DNA of 64,000 nt from Leptospira stimsonii (lineage in GTDB: Bacteria > Spirochaetota > Leptospiria > Leptospirales > Leptospiraceae), in the NCBI RefSeq assembly GCF_003545885.1, contig NZ_QHCT01000004.1, positions 62,001 to 126,000 of the forward strand, in the 5' to 3' direction. The position numbers were made by a program, and so were the translations under genes. Below the pieces are notes generated by a model, which saw only the letters and a list, made by a program, of their open reading frames with translations, ran no database searches and was not told the DNA's origin. This document shows, one piece after another, positions 42,114 through 50,698 of this stretch; position 1 is the stretch's first letter; each line of letters opens with the position of its first letter.

Positions 42114-43466
42114 ATGAAGAATATTTTTTTTAGTTTAGGTTGTCTCGCTTTTTTAACGATGCCGACCCTTAATTTGGCAGAGGATTTTCCGAGAGCAATA
42201 AGTCTACTTGATCCAGTCAATACTTGTAATACAAATTCACATTTCGCAACGAACCCAATTTATCCAGATAGACCTTTGCCCTTTGTTACTTTCTTTGGAG
42301 ATAGCCTCGGTGATTTTGTCGATCTCTTTGGATATGGAATTTACGGTTGGAGCGAATACCTCAATTACCACCATCCGGAAGTGCAATGGCGGATCCAAAA
42401 CTTCGCGGTCGGTGGCTGGACTACGGTAAGCATCTACGAAGCAATCAGTCGCTGTTTACAAATCGATGCTCGAAACTCATTTCTAACTTCCAATCACGTT
42501 GCCTTTGAGGCCGGTGGGAACGACGTATTCTTTGTATCGATACCGTTAGCGATCATGCCGTGGAAATTGTTTTCCTATCCAAATCCGTTTCCGGATCCGA
42601 ATAAACCAGAAACCGCAATCGTAAAAGGAATTCCCGAACAAGTCGCTGAGAACGTAAGAGGAATCATCCGCTTATTACGTCATCCACAAGTGGATAAAGA
42701 CGTGCTGTTGATGGGAAATTTTCCCACCCTTTCTTGGAGCCCTAGCATGGGGCATATGGGCGATTATTTCAATATGGGAAAAAAGCTGTTAGATGATTTT
42801 TATCTAAAAGACCAAACGTCTTTGGACGCCCGGTGGACCGACTTTGTGGAAAACACGGGAGAATATCTGGAATCGCTCTATTCTAAACCTTATGATCCTT
42901 CGCAAGCCCACGATCCGAAGTTGCCTGTCTTTCAACAATATCAAAGCTCAGCCGCGGATTGGTATGTTCGCTGGTTGTATATCGAATCCAAAAGTCCGAC
43001 GACGATACTAAGCATTGCCTTGGGAATGATACAACCCTTTGTGGAAGCGGTTGTTCAACAAGAGAACGAGTATAGCAAAAATAGATCTCACCCGACAAAA
43101 ATCGTTCCGAACAGAAAAGGGGGAAACTATGTCCATTTCTTACCGTTATATAACGACTTTTTACATCCGGACGATTGCAATATTTACTTCAGCTGTTTTG
43201 TAGGACATCCACCTTTATACAGAGATTTCCTACCGGGACACGTGAACATGCTTGGGTATGTAATATGGTCACAGAGATTATCCAATAAGATTTTAGAATT
43301 AGGGTGGGATGAGGATACGATCCCACGTAACGGAGGAGTGGCCTACACGCCACCAGGAGATACCGACGACATCGTTACGGACATACCGCCTCATGCCGTC
43401 GACCCGACACCGGTCCCAATCGATTTGCTAATTCTAATTTGCCTCCTTACTGGGAAATGCTGGTGA
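42114..43466 (+). CDS. Secreted SGNH/GDSL-family hydrolase with GKCW tail, copy 1
   Basis: The protein has 450 residues with a signal peptide (about 1-22). The SGNH blocks are present: GDSLGD at 62-67 with nucleophile S64, a conserved Gly in AVGG near 100, GGND at 134-137 with N136, and PGHVNMLGY with H376. The form resembles the lipase-like GDSL enzymes (thermolabile haemolysin/plant-lipase type), which are usually esterases or lipases. After the catalytic domain a Pro/Asp-rich linker leads to a hydrophobic tail, IDLLILICLLTGKCW, at the very end. AGGA lies before the ATG. The stop region overlaps the likely start region of the next gene. Confidence 0.85.
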   Translation: MKNIFFSLGCLAFLTMPTLNLAEDFPRAISLLDPVNTCNTNSHFATNPIYPDRPLPFVTFFGDSLGDFVDLFGYGIYGWSEYLNYHHPEVQWRIQNFAVGGWTTVSIYEAISRCLQIDARNSFLTSNHVAFEAGGNDVFFVSIPLAIMPWKLFSYPNPFPDPNKPETAIVKGIPEQVAENVRGIIRLLRHPQVDKDVLLMGNFPTLSWSPSMGHMGDYFNMGKKLLDDFYLKDQTSLDARWTDFVENTGEYLESLYSKPYDPSQAHDPKLPVFQQYQSSAADWYVRWLYIESKSPTTILSIALGMIQPFVEAVVQQENEYSKNRSHPTKIVPNRKGGNYVHFLPLYNDFLHPDDCNIYFSCFVGHPPLYRDFLPGHVNMLGYVIWSQRLSNKILELGWDEDTIPRNGGVAYTPPGDTDDIVTDIPPHAVDPTPVPIDLLILICLLTGKCW

Positions 43467-43471
43467 AATCT

Positions 43472-44137
43472 ATGGCCAAAAAGACCATTCATTTTTTACT
43501 ATATACGTTTTTACTCATGTTCTCCGTTCTTTCTTCGGCTTGTATAAAACCGAGTTCCGGAAAATTACCGGCCCTTTTTGCCGCGGGTGTCACTCCATAT
43601 ACGCCCGCAGATCTCGGAATTCCGACTCCACCTCCGGGATCACCTCTTGCCACTCTACCCGCAATTTCTGACAACGAAAGAGCCGCAATCGAGGAGACTT
43701 TTAAAATGATGAACGAAAACGGTCAATTGGATCAGAAGTTTGTAAAGGAATCTTCAATGGCATCCAGAGACGTTCTATTCAATCGACCGTTAAGCGACAC
43801 AGAGTTGGAAGCGAAGGTCGAAGCGGAACTCAAAGGAGAGTCTTACCCGGTGCCAACGTATGGAACCGAACAGCAGATCCTTCAAACAGAAAGTCAAGCC
43901 GCAGACGCGTTTTACGGAAGAATCGCGGGGGATCTCAAAACAATGACCGTTCCCGAACTCATCAAGGTGCGCGAGAATTTTACACTCAGTCTTGTGATGA
44001 TTCGATTTATGATGGATTATGGGAATACGCCAAACGGAATTCCAACTTCCTTCTTACTCATGTCAAGAGAGAAGGCCGTCTCAATCCGGCAAAAAGTAAA
44101 CGAAGAATTGGTCAAACGAGGTGTTACGTCGATATGA
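43472..44137 (+). CDS. Island lipoprotein, family A, copy 2
   Basis: The protein has 221 residues from ATG 43472 (GGTG six bases upstream); ATG 43457 inside the hydrolase stop region is an alternative. The lipobox is SSAC. The mature N-terminus IKPSSGKLPALFAAGV and the Pro-rich spacer are nearly the same as in copy 1; a 74-base block is identical (43580-43653). Beyond it the helical domain has diverged (MMNENGQLDQKF, VRENFTLSLVMIRFMMDYG, KAVSIRQKVNEELVKRGVT). Its stop overlaps the next ATG as ATGA, as in module 1. Confidence 0.72.
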   Translation: MAKKTIHFLLYTFLLMFSVLSSACIKPSSGKLPALFAAGVTPYTPADLGIPTPPPGSPLATLPAISDNERAAIEETFKMMNENGQLDQKFVKESSMASRDVLFNRPLSDTELEAKVEAELKGESYPVPTYGTEQQILQTESQAADAFYGRIAGDLKTMTVPELIKVRENFTLSLVMIRFMMDYGNTPNGIPTSFLLMSREKAVSIRQKVNEELVKRGVTSI

Positions 44138-44694
44138 TACGGATTCTTGGTTTACTCGGATTGATCTGTTTATTCACAGCTCATTGCAATGGAGAATTCG
44201 AAAATTCGAATAAAGGGACAACAAACGGATTGGATAACAATTTTCTGTTAACGTATTCTTTTTTCTTTGTAGTTCCCAATCTCGACTTCAATCAATTCTG
44301 TCCACCGACCGAACAAATCCCCATTTTAGAACCGGGGACGCATACACGATTTATGCAAGCAGGGGATACGTTTATTTTTGATAATCGGGCAAGATTGAAT
44401 GCGGGCGGCAATCCAAATGTTGCTCGAGGTTTTTCCGCATTTTTTTCCTTCGCCATTCAAGAATCCCCTGGTCAAGAAATCAAACTGGTTAGCCCCGTTT
44501 GTGGAACAAGTGCGAATGAATATGGTGCCTACGATGATTCAGGTCTTTCTGGACAGTTAGAAAATGTTTACATAGACTTAAAAATACCGCCACTTGCTCA
44601 AAATCGAAACGGTTTTTTTACAAAGATTAAGGCGATTTCAGGTTCCGGAACTTTTACGATTACAACACCTCTTGCACAAGATCCACCACATTAG
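44134..44694 (+). CDS. Island lipoprotein, family B, copy 3
   Basis: The protein has 186 residues; lipobox TAHC. The mature start GEFENSNKGTTNGLDNN is shared with copies 4 and 5. The CPP motif (NQFCPPTEQIPILEPG), FIFDNRAR, the QESPGQEIKL strand, a second Cys (PVCG), DSGLSGQ and a final SGSGTFTITTP mark it as a family B member. It starts in an ATGA overlap with family A copy 2. Confidence 0.7.
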   Translation: MIRILGLLGLICLFTAHCNGEFENSNKGTTNGLDNNFLLTYSFFFVVPNLDFNQFCPPTEQIPILEPGTHTRFMQAGDTFIFDNRARLNAGGNPNVARGFSAFFSFAIQESPGQEIKLVSPVCGTSANEYGAYDDSGLSGQLENVYIDLKIPPLAQNRNGFFTKIKAISGSGTFTITTPLAQDPPH

Positions 44695-44790
44695 ATATCT
44701 TTTATGAAAATAACAAGTATGAAAACTAAAAGCGGATATAGCAGTATTATTGATAAATTGAAAACGAAATACCAATTAAATATGAAAATC

Positions 44791-45357
44791 ATGGAGAACC
44801 CAACGTTAAAAAAAATGATAACCCTAACCTTTGCCTGTTGGCTCGCTTTTCATTGTAATGGAGAATTCGAAAATTCGAATAAAGGAACAACGAACGGATT
44901 GGATAACAATTTTCTGTTAACGTATTCTTTGTTCTTTGTCGTTCCCAATCTCGACTTCAATCAATTCTGTCCACCGACCGACCAGATCCCCATTTTAGAA
45001 CCAGGAACTCATACACGATTTATGCAAGCAGGAGATACATTTATTTTTGATAATCGTGCAAGATTTCAACAGTCAGCTCCAGCGGGCGAAAGAAGGTATT
45101 TCACTTTTGTCATCCAGGAAAACCCAGGACAGGAGATTAAACTAAAAACACCATCTTGCGGGAATAGCCAGACAGAATACGGCGCATATAATGATTCAGG
45201 ACAGCCCGGTCAAATGGAAACAGTCTACATTGATTTAATGACTCCTCCGCTTCCTCAAAAGCGAACTGGCTTTTTTACTAAGCTCACCGCTATATCCGGC
45301 TCTGGAACAATATCTTTCACAACACCAACCGCACCTGATCCACTCAACGCACATTGA
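44791..45357 (+). CDS. Island lipoprotein, family B, copy 4 (uncertain start)
   Basis: The protein is about 188 residues from ATG 44791. The sequence from TLKKMITLTFACWLAFHC on (lipobox AFHC) matches copy 5. In copy 5 the start is ATG in GGAGAAACACTATG; here the equivalent codon is ACG (44803), after GGAGAACCCA, so the old start has been lost. An ATG further up (44791, 44782 or 44704) or down (44815) must be used. The rest has the usual family landmarks (NQFCPPTDQ, FIFDNRAR, PSCGN, DSGQPGQ, SGSGTISFTTP). It is close to copy 3 in its first half. Confidence 0.62.
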   Translation: MENPTLKKMITLTFACWLAFHCNGEFENSNKGTTNGLDNNFLLTYSLFFVVPNLDFNQFCPPTDQIPILEPGTHTRFMQAGDTFIFDNRARFQQSAPAGERRYFTFVIQENPGQEIKLKTPSCGNSQTEYGAYNDSGQPGQMETVYIDLMTPPLPQKRTGFFTKLTAISGSGTISFTTPTAPDPLNAH

Positions 45358-45476
45358 AAAATAAAGAAGCAGGCTATATTCGCAAATCATGAAAATCTAC
45401 TTTAAACAGAAAATTTATAATCAAAGACCACTATGAGTTCATTCAATCTTAAAGACGAAAATCACGGAGAAACACT

Positions 45477-46037
45477 ATGTTAAAAAAAATGATGGTCCTA
45501 ACCTTTACCTGCTGGCTCGCTTTTCATTGCAATGGAGAATTCGAAAATTCGAATAAAGGAAAAACCAATGGCATCAATAACGACCAGTTCATATTTTATA
45601 CTTTGTTTTTCGTAGTTCCCGATCTCGACTTCAATCAGTTCTGTCCACCGACTGACCAGATTCCGATTTTAGAACCGGGAACTTATACACGATTTATGAA
45701 AGCAGGGGATACTTATATTTTTGATAATCGGGCAAGACTATCTACTCCAAAAGATAAAAATTCCAGTTCAACAAGATTTTTCACCTTCACTATTCAAGAA
45801 AATCCAGGACAAGAAATTAAGTTGGTAACTCCTAAATGTGGCAATAGTCCAATTGAATTCGCAGCAAATAATGATTCAAATCTTTCAGGACAATTAGAAA
45901 CGGTGTTCATTGATTTAGAAACGCCGCCGTTGCCTAAGCAAAGATCCAACTTTTTCACGAAGCTAACCGCCGTATCTGGATCCGGAACTATAACATTTAC
46001 AACACCTTCCCTAGCTGATTCCTTGAATGCGCACTAA
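45477..46037 (+). CDS. Island lipoprotein, family B, copy 5
   Basis: The protein has 186 residues; lipobox AFHC (C21). GGAGAA sits before the ATG. Landmarks are NQFCPPTDQIPILEPG, YIFDNRAR, QENPGQEIKL, a second Cys (PKCGN), DSNLSGQ and SGSGTITFTTP. The 118-base gap before it is A/T-rich and may hold a separate promoter, but I cannot point to one. It is followed after 13 bases by the second SGNH hydrolase. Confidence 0.7.
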   Translation: MLKKMMVLTFTCWLAFHCNGEFENSNKGKTNGINNDQFIFYTLFFVVPDLDFNQFCPPTDQIPILEPGTYTRFMKAGDTYIFDNRARLSTPKDKNSSSTRFFTFTIQENPGQEIKLVTPKCGNSPIEFAANNDSNLSGQLETVFIDLETPPLPKQRSNFFTKLTAVSGSGTITFTTPSLADSLNAH

Positions 46038-46050
46038 AAAAGGAAATTAT

Positions 46051-47481
46051 ATGAAAAAGAATACTTTTAACTCAGTCACATTTAAAATTTCTCTTTTTAT
46101 TCTTATTTATAGTAATACCCTTCTTGCAGATAAGAATAGCATTACATTTTGGTTCCCGGATGAAAACCATACTTACGACCATCTTGTTAAAGTTACAAAC
46201 TGTAATACGCAATTCGATGATAACAATCCGGAATCCTTTGAACCCAATAAAACCTTCCTAACGATGTACGGGGATAGTTTAGGTGATTTTGTAAATGAAG
46301 GTGCCTACGGTTATTTTGGTTGGGATAAATTTTTAACTCTGATGAATTTCGGTATAGAATGGAATGTACAAAATTTAGCGATCGGCGGATATACCACAAA
46401 TAGCGTTTACAATTTAATTACGAAATGTGCGGAGAGCGATGTAAAACGTTTCAACTTCAAAACAGCACCCAACGTTGCATTCGAAATCGGAGGAAACGAT
46501 TTCTGGCATAACTCTTTGATGCTGACCTTTATGCCTTGGAAATTTCCCTCTGTAGTTGATCGGGTAATTTACAATACGAAAGCAATTCTATTTCAATTAA
46601 GGCACCCGAGAAGGGATAAAGATGTACTCGTAATGGGAAATTTTCCCAATCTATCGTATAGCCCGACCTTAGGAAATTATTCTCAATATTTCAATGTGGG
46701 TGCCGTCCAACCCGGTTACAATTTCACATCGTATATGAACCAACTTCACGATAGCCAAGCAACGGCTCTCCACGACGATACACAAAAAGCTATACTCACG
46801 CTACTGCCTCCATTCGGTTGGTTGGCGTTACTCTATATGCCGATCGATTTGGATAAACTACAAGGCGATTTCGCACAGGCCATCGTCGGAATCAAGCAGG
46901 CGTACAATGAAGCATTGAGTACGATTGAGATCCAGACGGGATTGGATGAGCTAAATGTATTACACTCACAAATTAAAAACAGCGGAATATCTCCGACGGG
47001 AAAAGACGAGTGGTATTGGATCTGGCTTCATACGATAAAAAATAATATCAGTATGATCTCCAGCATTGGTATGTTTTTAACCCAAGGTCCTCTGGAACAA
47101 CTAACAAATGAAATGAACGTAAGCAAGGGCAAGGTTCATTTTCTTCCGATGTATCACTTATTCATTCGACAAAAAGATTGTTTTGAGTTCGGCCAGTGTT
47201 GGGTCGCCAATCCTTGGTTGTACCAAGACCCGGTCGGACATTTGAACTACTTGGGCTATACGGTGTGGGCTTCCGCCTTATCCGCCAAGGTCATCGAACT
47301 AGATTGGCACAATTCTCTCAAAAACGGTCCTCCAAAATACAACGGAGCTGTTTCCATCCCAGGAGATGACACTGTAATAACGCTCCCAGATGGAGAACAT
47401 GGAACTGACGAAGTTGTAATTGTACCTTCAGAAATTGATCTTCTCCTTCTCATTTGTCTCTTCACTGGAAAATGCTGGTAA
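46051..47481 (+). CDS. Secreted SGNH/GDSL-family hydrolase with GKCW tail, copy 2
   Basis: The protein has 476 residues from ATG 46051 (AAGGAA five bases upstream); a start at 46027 would overlap the previous gene. A signal peptide (about 1-27) is followed by SGNH blocks: YGDSLGDFV with S76, IGGYTT, EIGGND, and DPVGHLNYLGY with the catalytic His. It is clearly homologous to the copy at 42114 over the full length but well diverged, and has an extra middle stretch (about 225-330). The end is again hydrophobic: IDLLLLICLFTGKCW. Confidence 0.84.
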   Translation: MKKNTFNSVTFKISLFILIYSNTLLADKNSITFWFPDENHTYDHLVKVTNCNTQFDDNNPESFEPNKTFLTMYGDSLGDFVNEGAYGYFGWDKFLTLMNFGIEWNVQNLAIGGYTTNSVYNLITKCAESDVKRFNFKTAPNVAFEIGGNDFWHNSLMLTFMPWKFPSVVDRVIYNTKAILFQLRHPRRDKDVLVMGNFPNLSYSPTLGNYSQYFNVGAVQPGYNFTSYMNQLHDSQATALHDDTQKAILTLLPPFGWLALLYMPIDLDKLQGDFAQAIVGIKQAYNEALSTIEIQTGLDELNVLHSQIKNSGISPTGKDEWYWIWLHTIKNNISMISSIGMFLTQGPLEQLTNEMNVSKGKVHFLPMYHLFIRQKDCFEFGQCWVANPWLYQDPVGHLNYLGYTVWASALSAKVIELDWHNSLKNGPPKYNGAVSIPGDDTVITLPDGEHGTDEVVIVPSEIDLLLLICLFTGKCW

Positions 47482-48197
47482 GAATTCAAACCAATCTACT
47501 CAAGTTCGGGTTATGGCTAAGTATATTCCTGTTTCAGTGTATTCGGGAAAACGCATCCAACCCGAATCTTCTTTTGGCGATTGTGGATCGGCAACTCCAG
47601 CCGAATTCCGGCGTAGCAGTTCCCACTCTCAAAGCTTGTTTGGTAACAAATCAAATCCCGAGCGGAAAAGTGACAACTTGTTATGAGACAACGGCCGAAT
47701 CTTGCAATCTGACCTTTTTCAATAACATCGCAACGGCGACCACTTTACAAAATAGAAGAGACGATCTTACGTTTATCAATATCAATTTTGCAAATTGCAC
47801 GACCGGAGCAACTCCACTTTTTGTAAAGTATTCCAATTTGGTTCCGCCGGCTTCGATGTTGTTCAAGGATCAGTTAGGACTGAACGGAGCAAATGTGGAA
47901 TCTCAGTTCCGATTTACCAATCAAATTAGCTGTAAGGAACTCGGATTGGAAACTTCGGAATTTGTTCCTGGAAATTTTTCACGAGTCTTAAACTCGGAGG
48001 AATTGGTTCAACTGAACAGCCTTGAAGCGGAACTCGCCTTGATACCGACGACCACAGCCAACTGTTTTACCGATTTGAATTTCAATCAGAGCCTTATTAG
48101 TTTAACACAAAATATAAAAAACGGCTCCCTGCAAAGAGGAATCACATGTGCCTATCAGTCCGGGTCCGGTTTTCCGATTTGCCCATGGAGTCATTGA
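47472..48197 (+). CDS. Cysteine-bearing lipoprotein, unknown function
   Basis: The protein has 241 residues from ATG 47472, which lies inside the end of the hydrolase gene (ATGCTGGTAA). The signal (LLKFGLWLSIFLFQC) places the lipidated cysteine at C22. The mature part has at least seven cysteines (ACL, TCYE, SCNL, NCTT, SCKEL, NCFT, TCAYQ) and no family I recognise. It follows the second SGNH module and partly overlaps the next gene, so the island continues through it. Confidence 0.62.
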   Translation: MLVRIQTNLLKFGLWLSIFLFQCIRENASNPNLLLAIVDRQLQPNSGVAVPTLKACLVTNQIPSGKVTTCYETTAESCNLTFFNNIATATTLQNRRDDLTFININFANCTTGATPLFVKYSNLVPPASMLFKDQLGLNGANVESQFRFTNQISCKELGLETSEFVPGNFSRVLNSEELVQLNSLEAELALIPTTTANCFTDLNFNQSLISLTQNIKNGSLQRGITCAYQSGSGFPICPWSH

Positions 48198-48832
48198 CGT
48201 TGAAAAAATTTCTTTCCTGTTTATTACTCATCTTAATTTTTTCCAGGTGTTCCCAAAGTCAAGTAGACGATCCAATCCGAGACAACTATCTAACGTATCT
48301 ATTTCTCACGACGGCCAGCCTTCCCTGTGTTTCCCAAACATATAAGAATCCGTTCGGCTTTACAGACCCGAGCGGGGACGTCAAAGCCGGATTCTTGAAT
48401 ATTCCCAACAACGAAATCGGTCATCTGGATTTGATATCGGGAAACGTTCATGAGAATACAAACGACGTTTCATTTCAACTCGAGTTGGCATCCGTCCCGG
48501 AAACAATCGACGTCAATTTGAATGAGGACAAAACCTCTCCCGAATACGAATGGAATTATCTATTTCAGGGAGAAAATTCTTTTAAGATCAGCATAACGCA
48601 TTATCCGGACGGAATACCGGAAAAGATTTCGTTCCGGAATCTAAACGTGATGGCTTGGAAGAATCAAACATTTATCGGAGGATGCGGAAATCTATCCATT
48701 CAAGGAAATGTCATCAGCTGGCTTTGTGACAAATCCACGATTCCAGCGTTAGGCGAAATTTCTCTGACTCGATCGATTACCATCGAATCGAAGGCAAAGA
48801 ATCGGAATATTCTTTACTCCGATTGCAATTGA
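48185..48832 (+). CDS. Lipoprotein, unknown function (last gene of the island)
   Basis: The protein has 215 residues from ATG 48185. A TTG at 48200, preceded by GGAG at a normal distance, is an equally good start (MKKFLSCLLLILIFSRC). The lipobox is FSRC. The mature domain is beta-rich with three further cysteines (LPCVS, GGCGN, WLCDKS, SDCN) and a terminal SLTRSITIES strand. It starts inside the previous gene. I recognise no family. After its stop comes the right copy of the 20-base repeat. Confidence 0.6.
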   Translation: MESLTLKKFLSCLLLILIFSRCSQSQVDDPIRDNYLTYLFLTTASLPCVSQTYKNPFGFTDPSGDVKAGFLNIPNNEIGHLDLISGNVHENTNDVSFQLELASVPETIDVNLNEDKTSPEYEWNYLFQGENSFKISITHYPDGIPEKISFRNLNVMAWKNQTFIGGCGNLSIQGNVISWLCDKSTIPALGEISLTRSITIESKAKNRNILYSDCN

Positions 48833-48917
48833 ACCGGTTTGCTCCAAATTTTTGAGTAAGAATTCTTCGCCCTCTTTGAGCGAAAGAATCCGGAATCAAC
48901 AAACATTCCTAAAATTA

Positions 48918-48937
48918 AACGACTTCGCTTAACAAAA
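48918..48937. repeat. Right copy of the 20-base repeat flanking the lipoprotein island
   Basis: AACGACTTCGCTTAACAAAA matches 38944-38963 exactly and in direct orientation. It lies 85 bases after the last island gene and 165 bases before the convergent epoxide hydrolase-like gene ends. Confidence 0.65.
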
Positions 48938-49101
48938 GTCCGGATCGTCTCAATAGGCTCTTTGAAATATTCTAACTTCCAACGAACATAAATTCTTATT
49001 CTTCCGCAAGAGAACGGAAAGTTTACGTTCTTCTAAAAAAGAATTTCGATGCATTCTTCTTTCGAAAACTTAGGACGAACAAATGAATTATCAAAAACCA
49101 T

Positions 49102-50253
49102 TTATCTTTTTTCCGTAAGCGATTTAAAAAACGATCGAATGTCTTCCGCAATCGTTTCCGGAACTTCCCATTCCGAAAAATGACCTCCTTTTTCCAAAAC
49201 GGTCCAACGTTGGACGTTGTAAAAACGTTCCGCCCAGCTTTTCGGAAAAGGCACCGCGATTCCGTCTCGAAGCGGCATGATGATCGCAGTGGGAACGTTC
49301 AGTTTACCGTTTAAGCCCGGATTCCGAAGCACTTCCCGATACAATCGGACCGAAGCGGCGCCCGCTCCATAGAACCAGTGAAGAGAAAGATTATCCAATA
49401 ACTTGTCTCTTCCAAAATGCCGATCCAGATCGCCGTTACAATCTCCCCACCTTTGGAATTTTTCGATCACCCAGCTCGCCAAAGCAATCGGAGAATCCGC
49501 AAGAGCGGGCGTGATCGTTTCCGGTCTAAGCGCCTGCAGGCTTGCATACGCGGTTTCTGACTTTGCCCAGGACGCAACCTTCTGTTGGTATTGAATTTCT
49601 TCTTCTGATAAATCCGCCGGCAAGGGATTTATGAATGGGGTAATTCCCGTTCGATGCAACCCGATCAGATTCTCCGGATACTTCAAACCCAGTTGTTGTT
49701 GCACAAGAGCGCCTTGATCGGAACCTCGAGCCGCATATTTTTTATAACCCAATGTTTCTACCATTAACTTCTGCATCAAATCGGCGATGAATGAAAAACT
49801 CATTCCGTGCTTTGAAGGAATTTCGGAGAATAAATACCCGGGAAGGGATGCGGCGACGACGTCGAAACTTGGGGTATCGTCATCTCGCGCCTCGGTAAGA
49901 AGTGGAATGATATCCAACATCTGAATAAAGCTACTCGGCCATCCTTGTAAGAGCAAAAGGGGAATCGGATTCTTACCCTTTCCTTTCGCATGGATAAAAT
50001 GAATTTTCGCTCCTTCGATCTCGGCGAGAAAATGATCGAAACGATTGAGTAGAATTTCGCGGGAGCGCCAATCATACCTCGTACCCCAGTCTCGAATCAA
50101 TTCCTTCAGATAATCTGCGTCCGTGCCATCGGACCAATTCGATGAATCGATCGGCGGACCAAAACGAGTTTGTTTCAAACGGTTTTTGAGAAATTGGATT
50201 TCTTCTTCGGGAATTTGAATCTTAAACTCTGAAATCGTTTTTTTTCCTAACAT
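49102..50253 (-). CDS. Epoxide hydrolase-like alpha/beta hydrolase
   Basis: The protein has 383 residues. The N-terminal epoxide hydrolase region (about 8-110) is typical of the microsomal/juvenile-hormone type: FKIQIPEEEIQFLKNRLKQT and DWRSREILLNRFDHF. The oxyanion HGWP motif reads QGWP (103-106). The nucleophile elbow is ARGSDQGAL with D179, an Asp as epoxide hydrolases need, and the base is H358 in KGGHFSEWE. There is no signal peptide. It should open epoxide or similar bonds; the natural substrate is unknown. It lies alone between the island and a regulator gene. Confidence 0.83.
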   Translation of the reverse strand: MLGKKTISEFKIQIPEEEIQFLKNRLKQTRFGPPIDSSNWSDGTDADYLKELIRDWGTRYDWRSREILLNRFDHFLAEIEGAKIHFIHAKGKGKNPIPLLLLQGWPSSFIQMLDIIPLLTEARDDDTPSFDVVAASLPGYLFSEIPSKHGMSFSFIADLMQKLMVETLGYKKYAARGSDQGALVQQQLGLKYPENLIGLHRTGITPFINPLPADLSEEEIQYQQKVASWAKSETAYASLQALRPETITPALADSPIALASWVIEKFQRWGDCNGDLDRHFGRDKLLDNLSLHWFYGAGAASVRLYREVLRNPGLNGKLNVPTAIIMPLRDGIAVPFPKSWAERFYNVQRWTVLEKGGHFSEWEVPETIAEDIRSFFKSLTEKR

Positions 50254-50598
50254 CTTGGTATCAATCCTGCGTGGTTGTTTGTCCTTGGCTCAAAAACGGA
50301 TCCCAATCGGAGAGGGTAGTTCTTGATGAAATAATATTCCGTTCGACACGAGTAGGTCGTCGAGTCCATGGAATCTTCTTTTCAAATTTTATTTTTATTG
50401 AAATGGCGTCTAACTTTAATTTGACGCTTCTTAGACGTTCAAAACCAAAAAGCTCCTCCGGATAGGATTTCCCCCGAAAATTTCAAAACGGAAAATCCAC
50501 AGTACCACGAACCTGTGAAGCATCGGTCCGATCGGCTTTTCCTTATTTAGGATCAAAGTCGCAAACCTTCCGAATTCCATCTTTATAAATTCGAAAAC

Positions 50599-50636
50599 AT
50601 GACAAATGTCATAGAAGAAAATAATCATCTATGACA
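50599..50636 (+). promoter_or_regulatory. Triple half-site inverted repeat before the small CxxCH gene
   Basis: ATGACA-AA-TGTCAT (50599-50612) is a perfect palindrome, and a third ATGACA lies at 50631-50636. TGTCATAGA (50607-50615) and TCTATGACA (50628-50636) also form a nine-base inverted repeat. A TATAAT -10 box at 50668-50673 lies about 30 bases downstream, with no good -35 (GGGAAA), so an activator bound here is plausible. The rest of the 50254-50698 gap shows nothing further. Confidence 0.5.
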
Positions 50637-50698
50637 GCTGGGGTGGGAAACCGAGCTATAAAACGGTTATAATAAGCAAAGGGTATTGAAAGAAGTCT

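Noticed and set aside
39224..48832. Tandem lipoprotein genes as assembly duplication
   Set aside because: The copies differ clearly in their 3' halves and in the number of family B genes, so they are not a copied contig segment.
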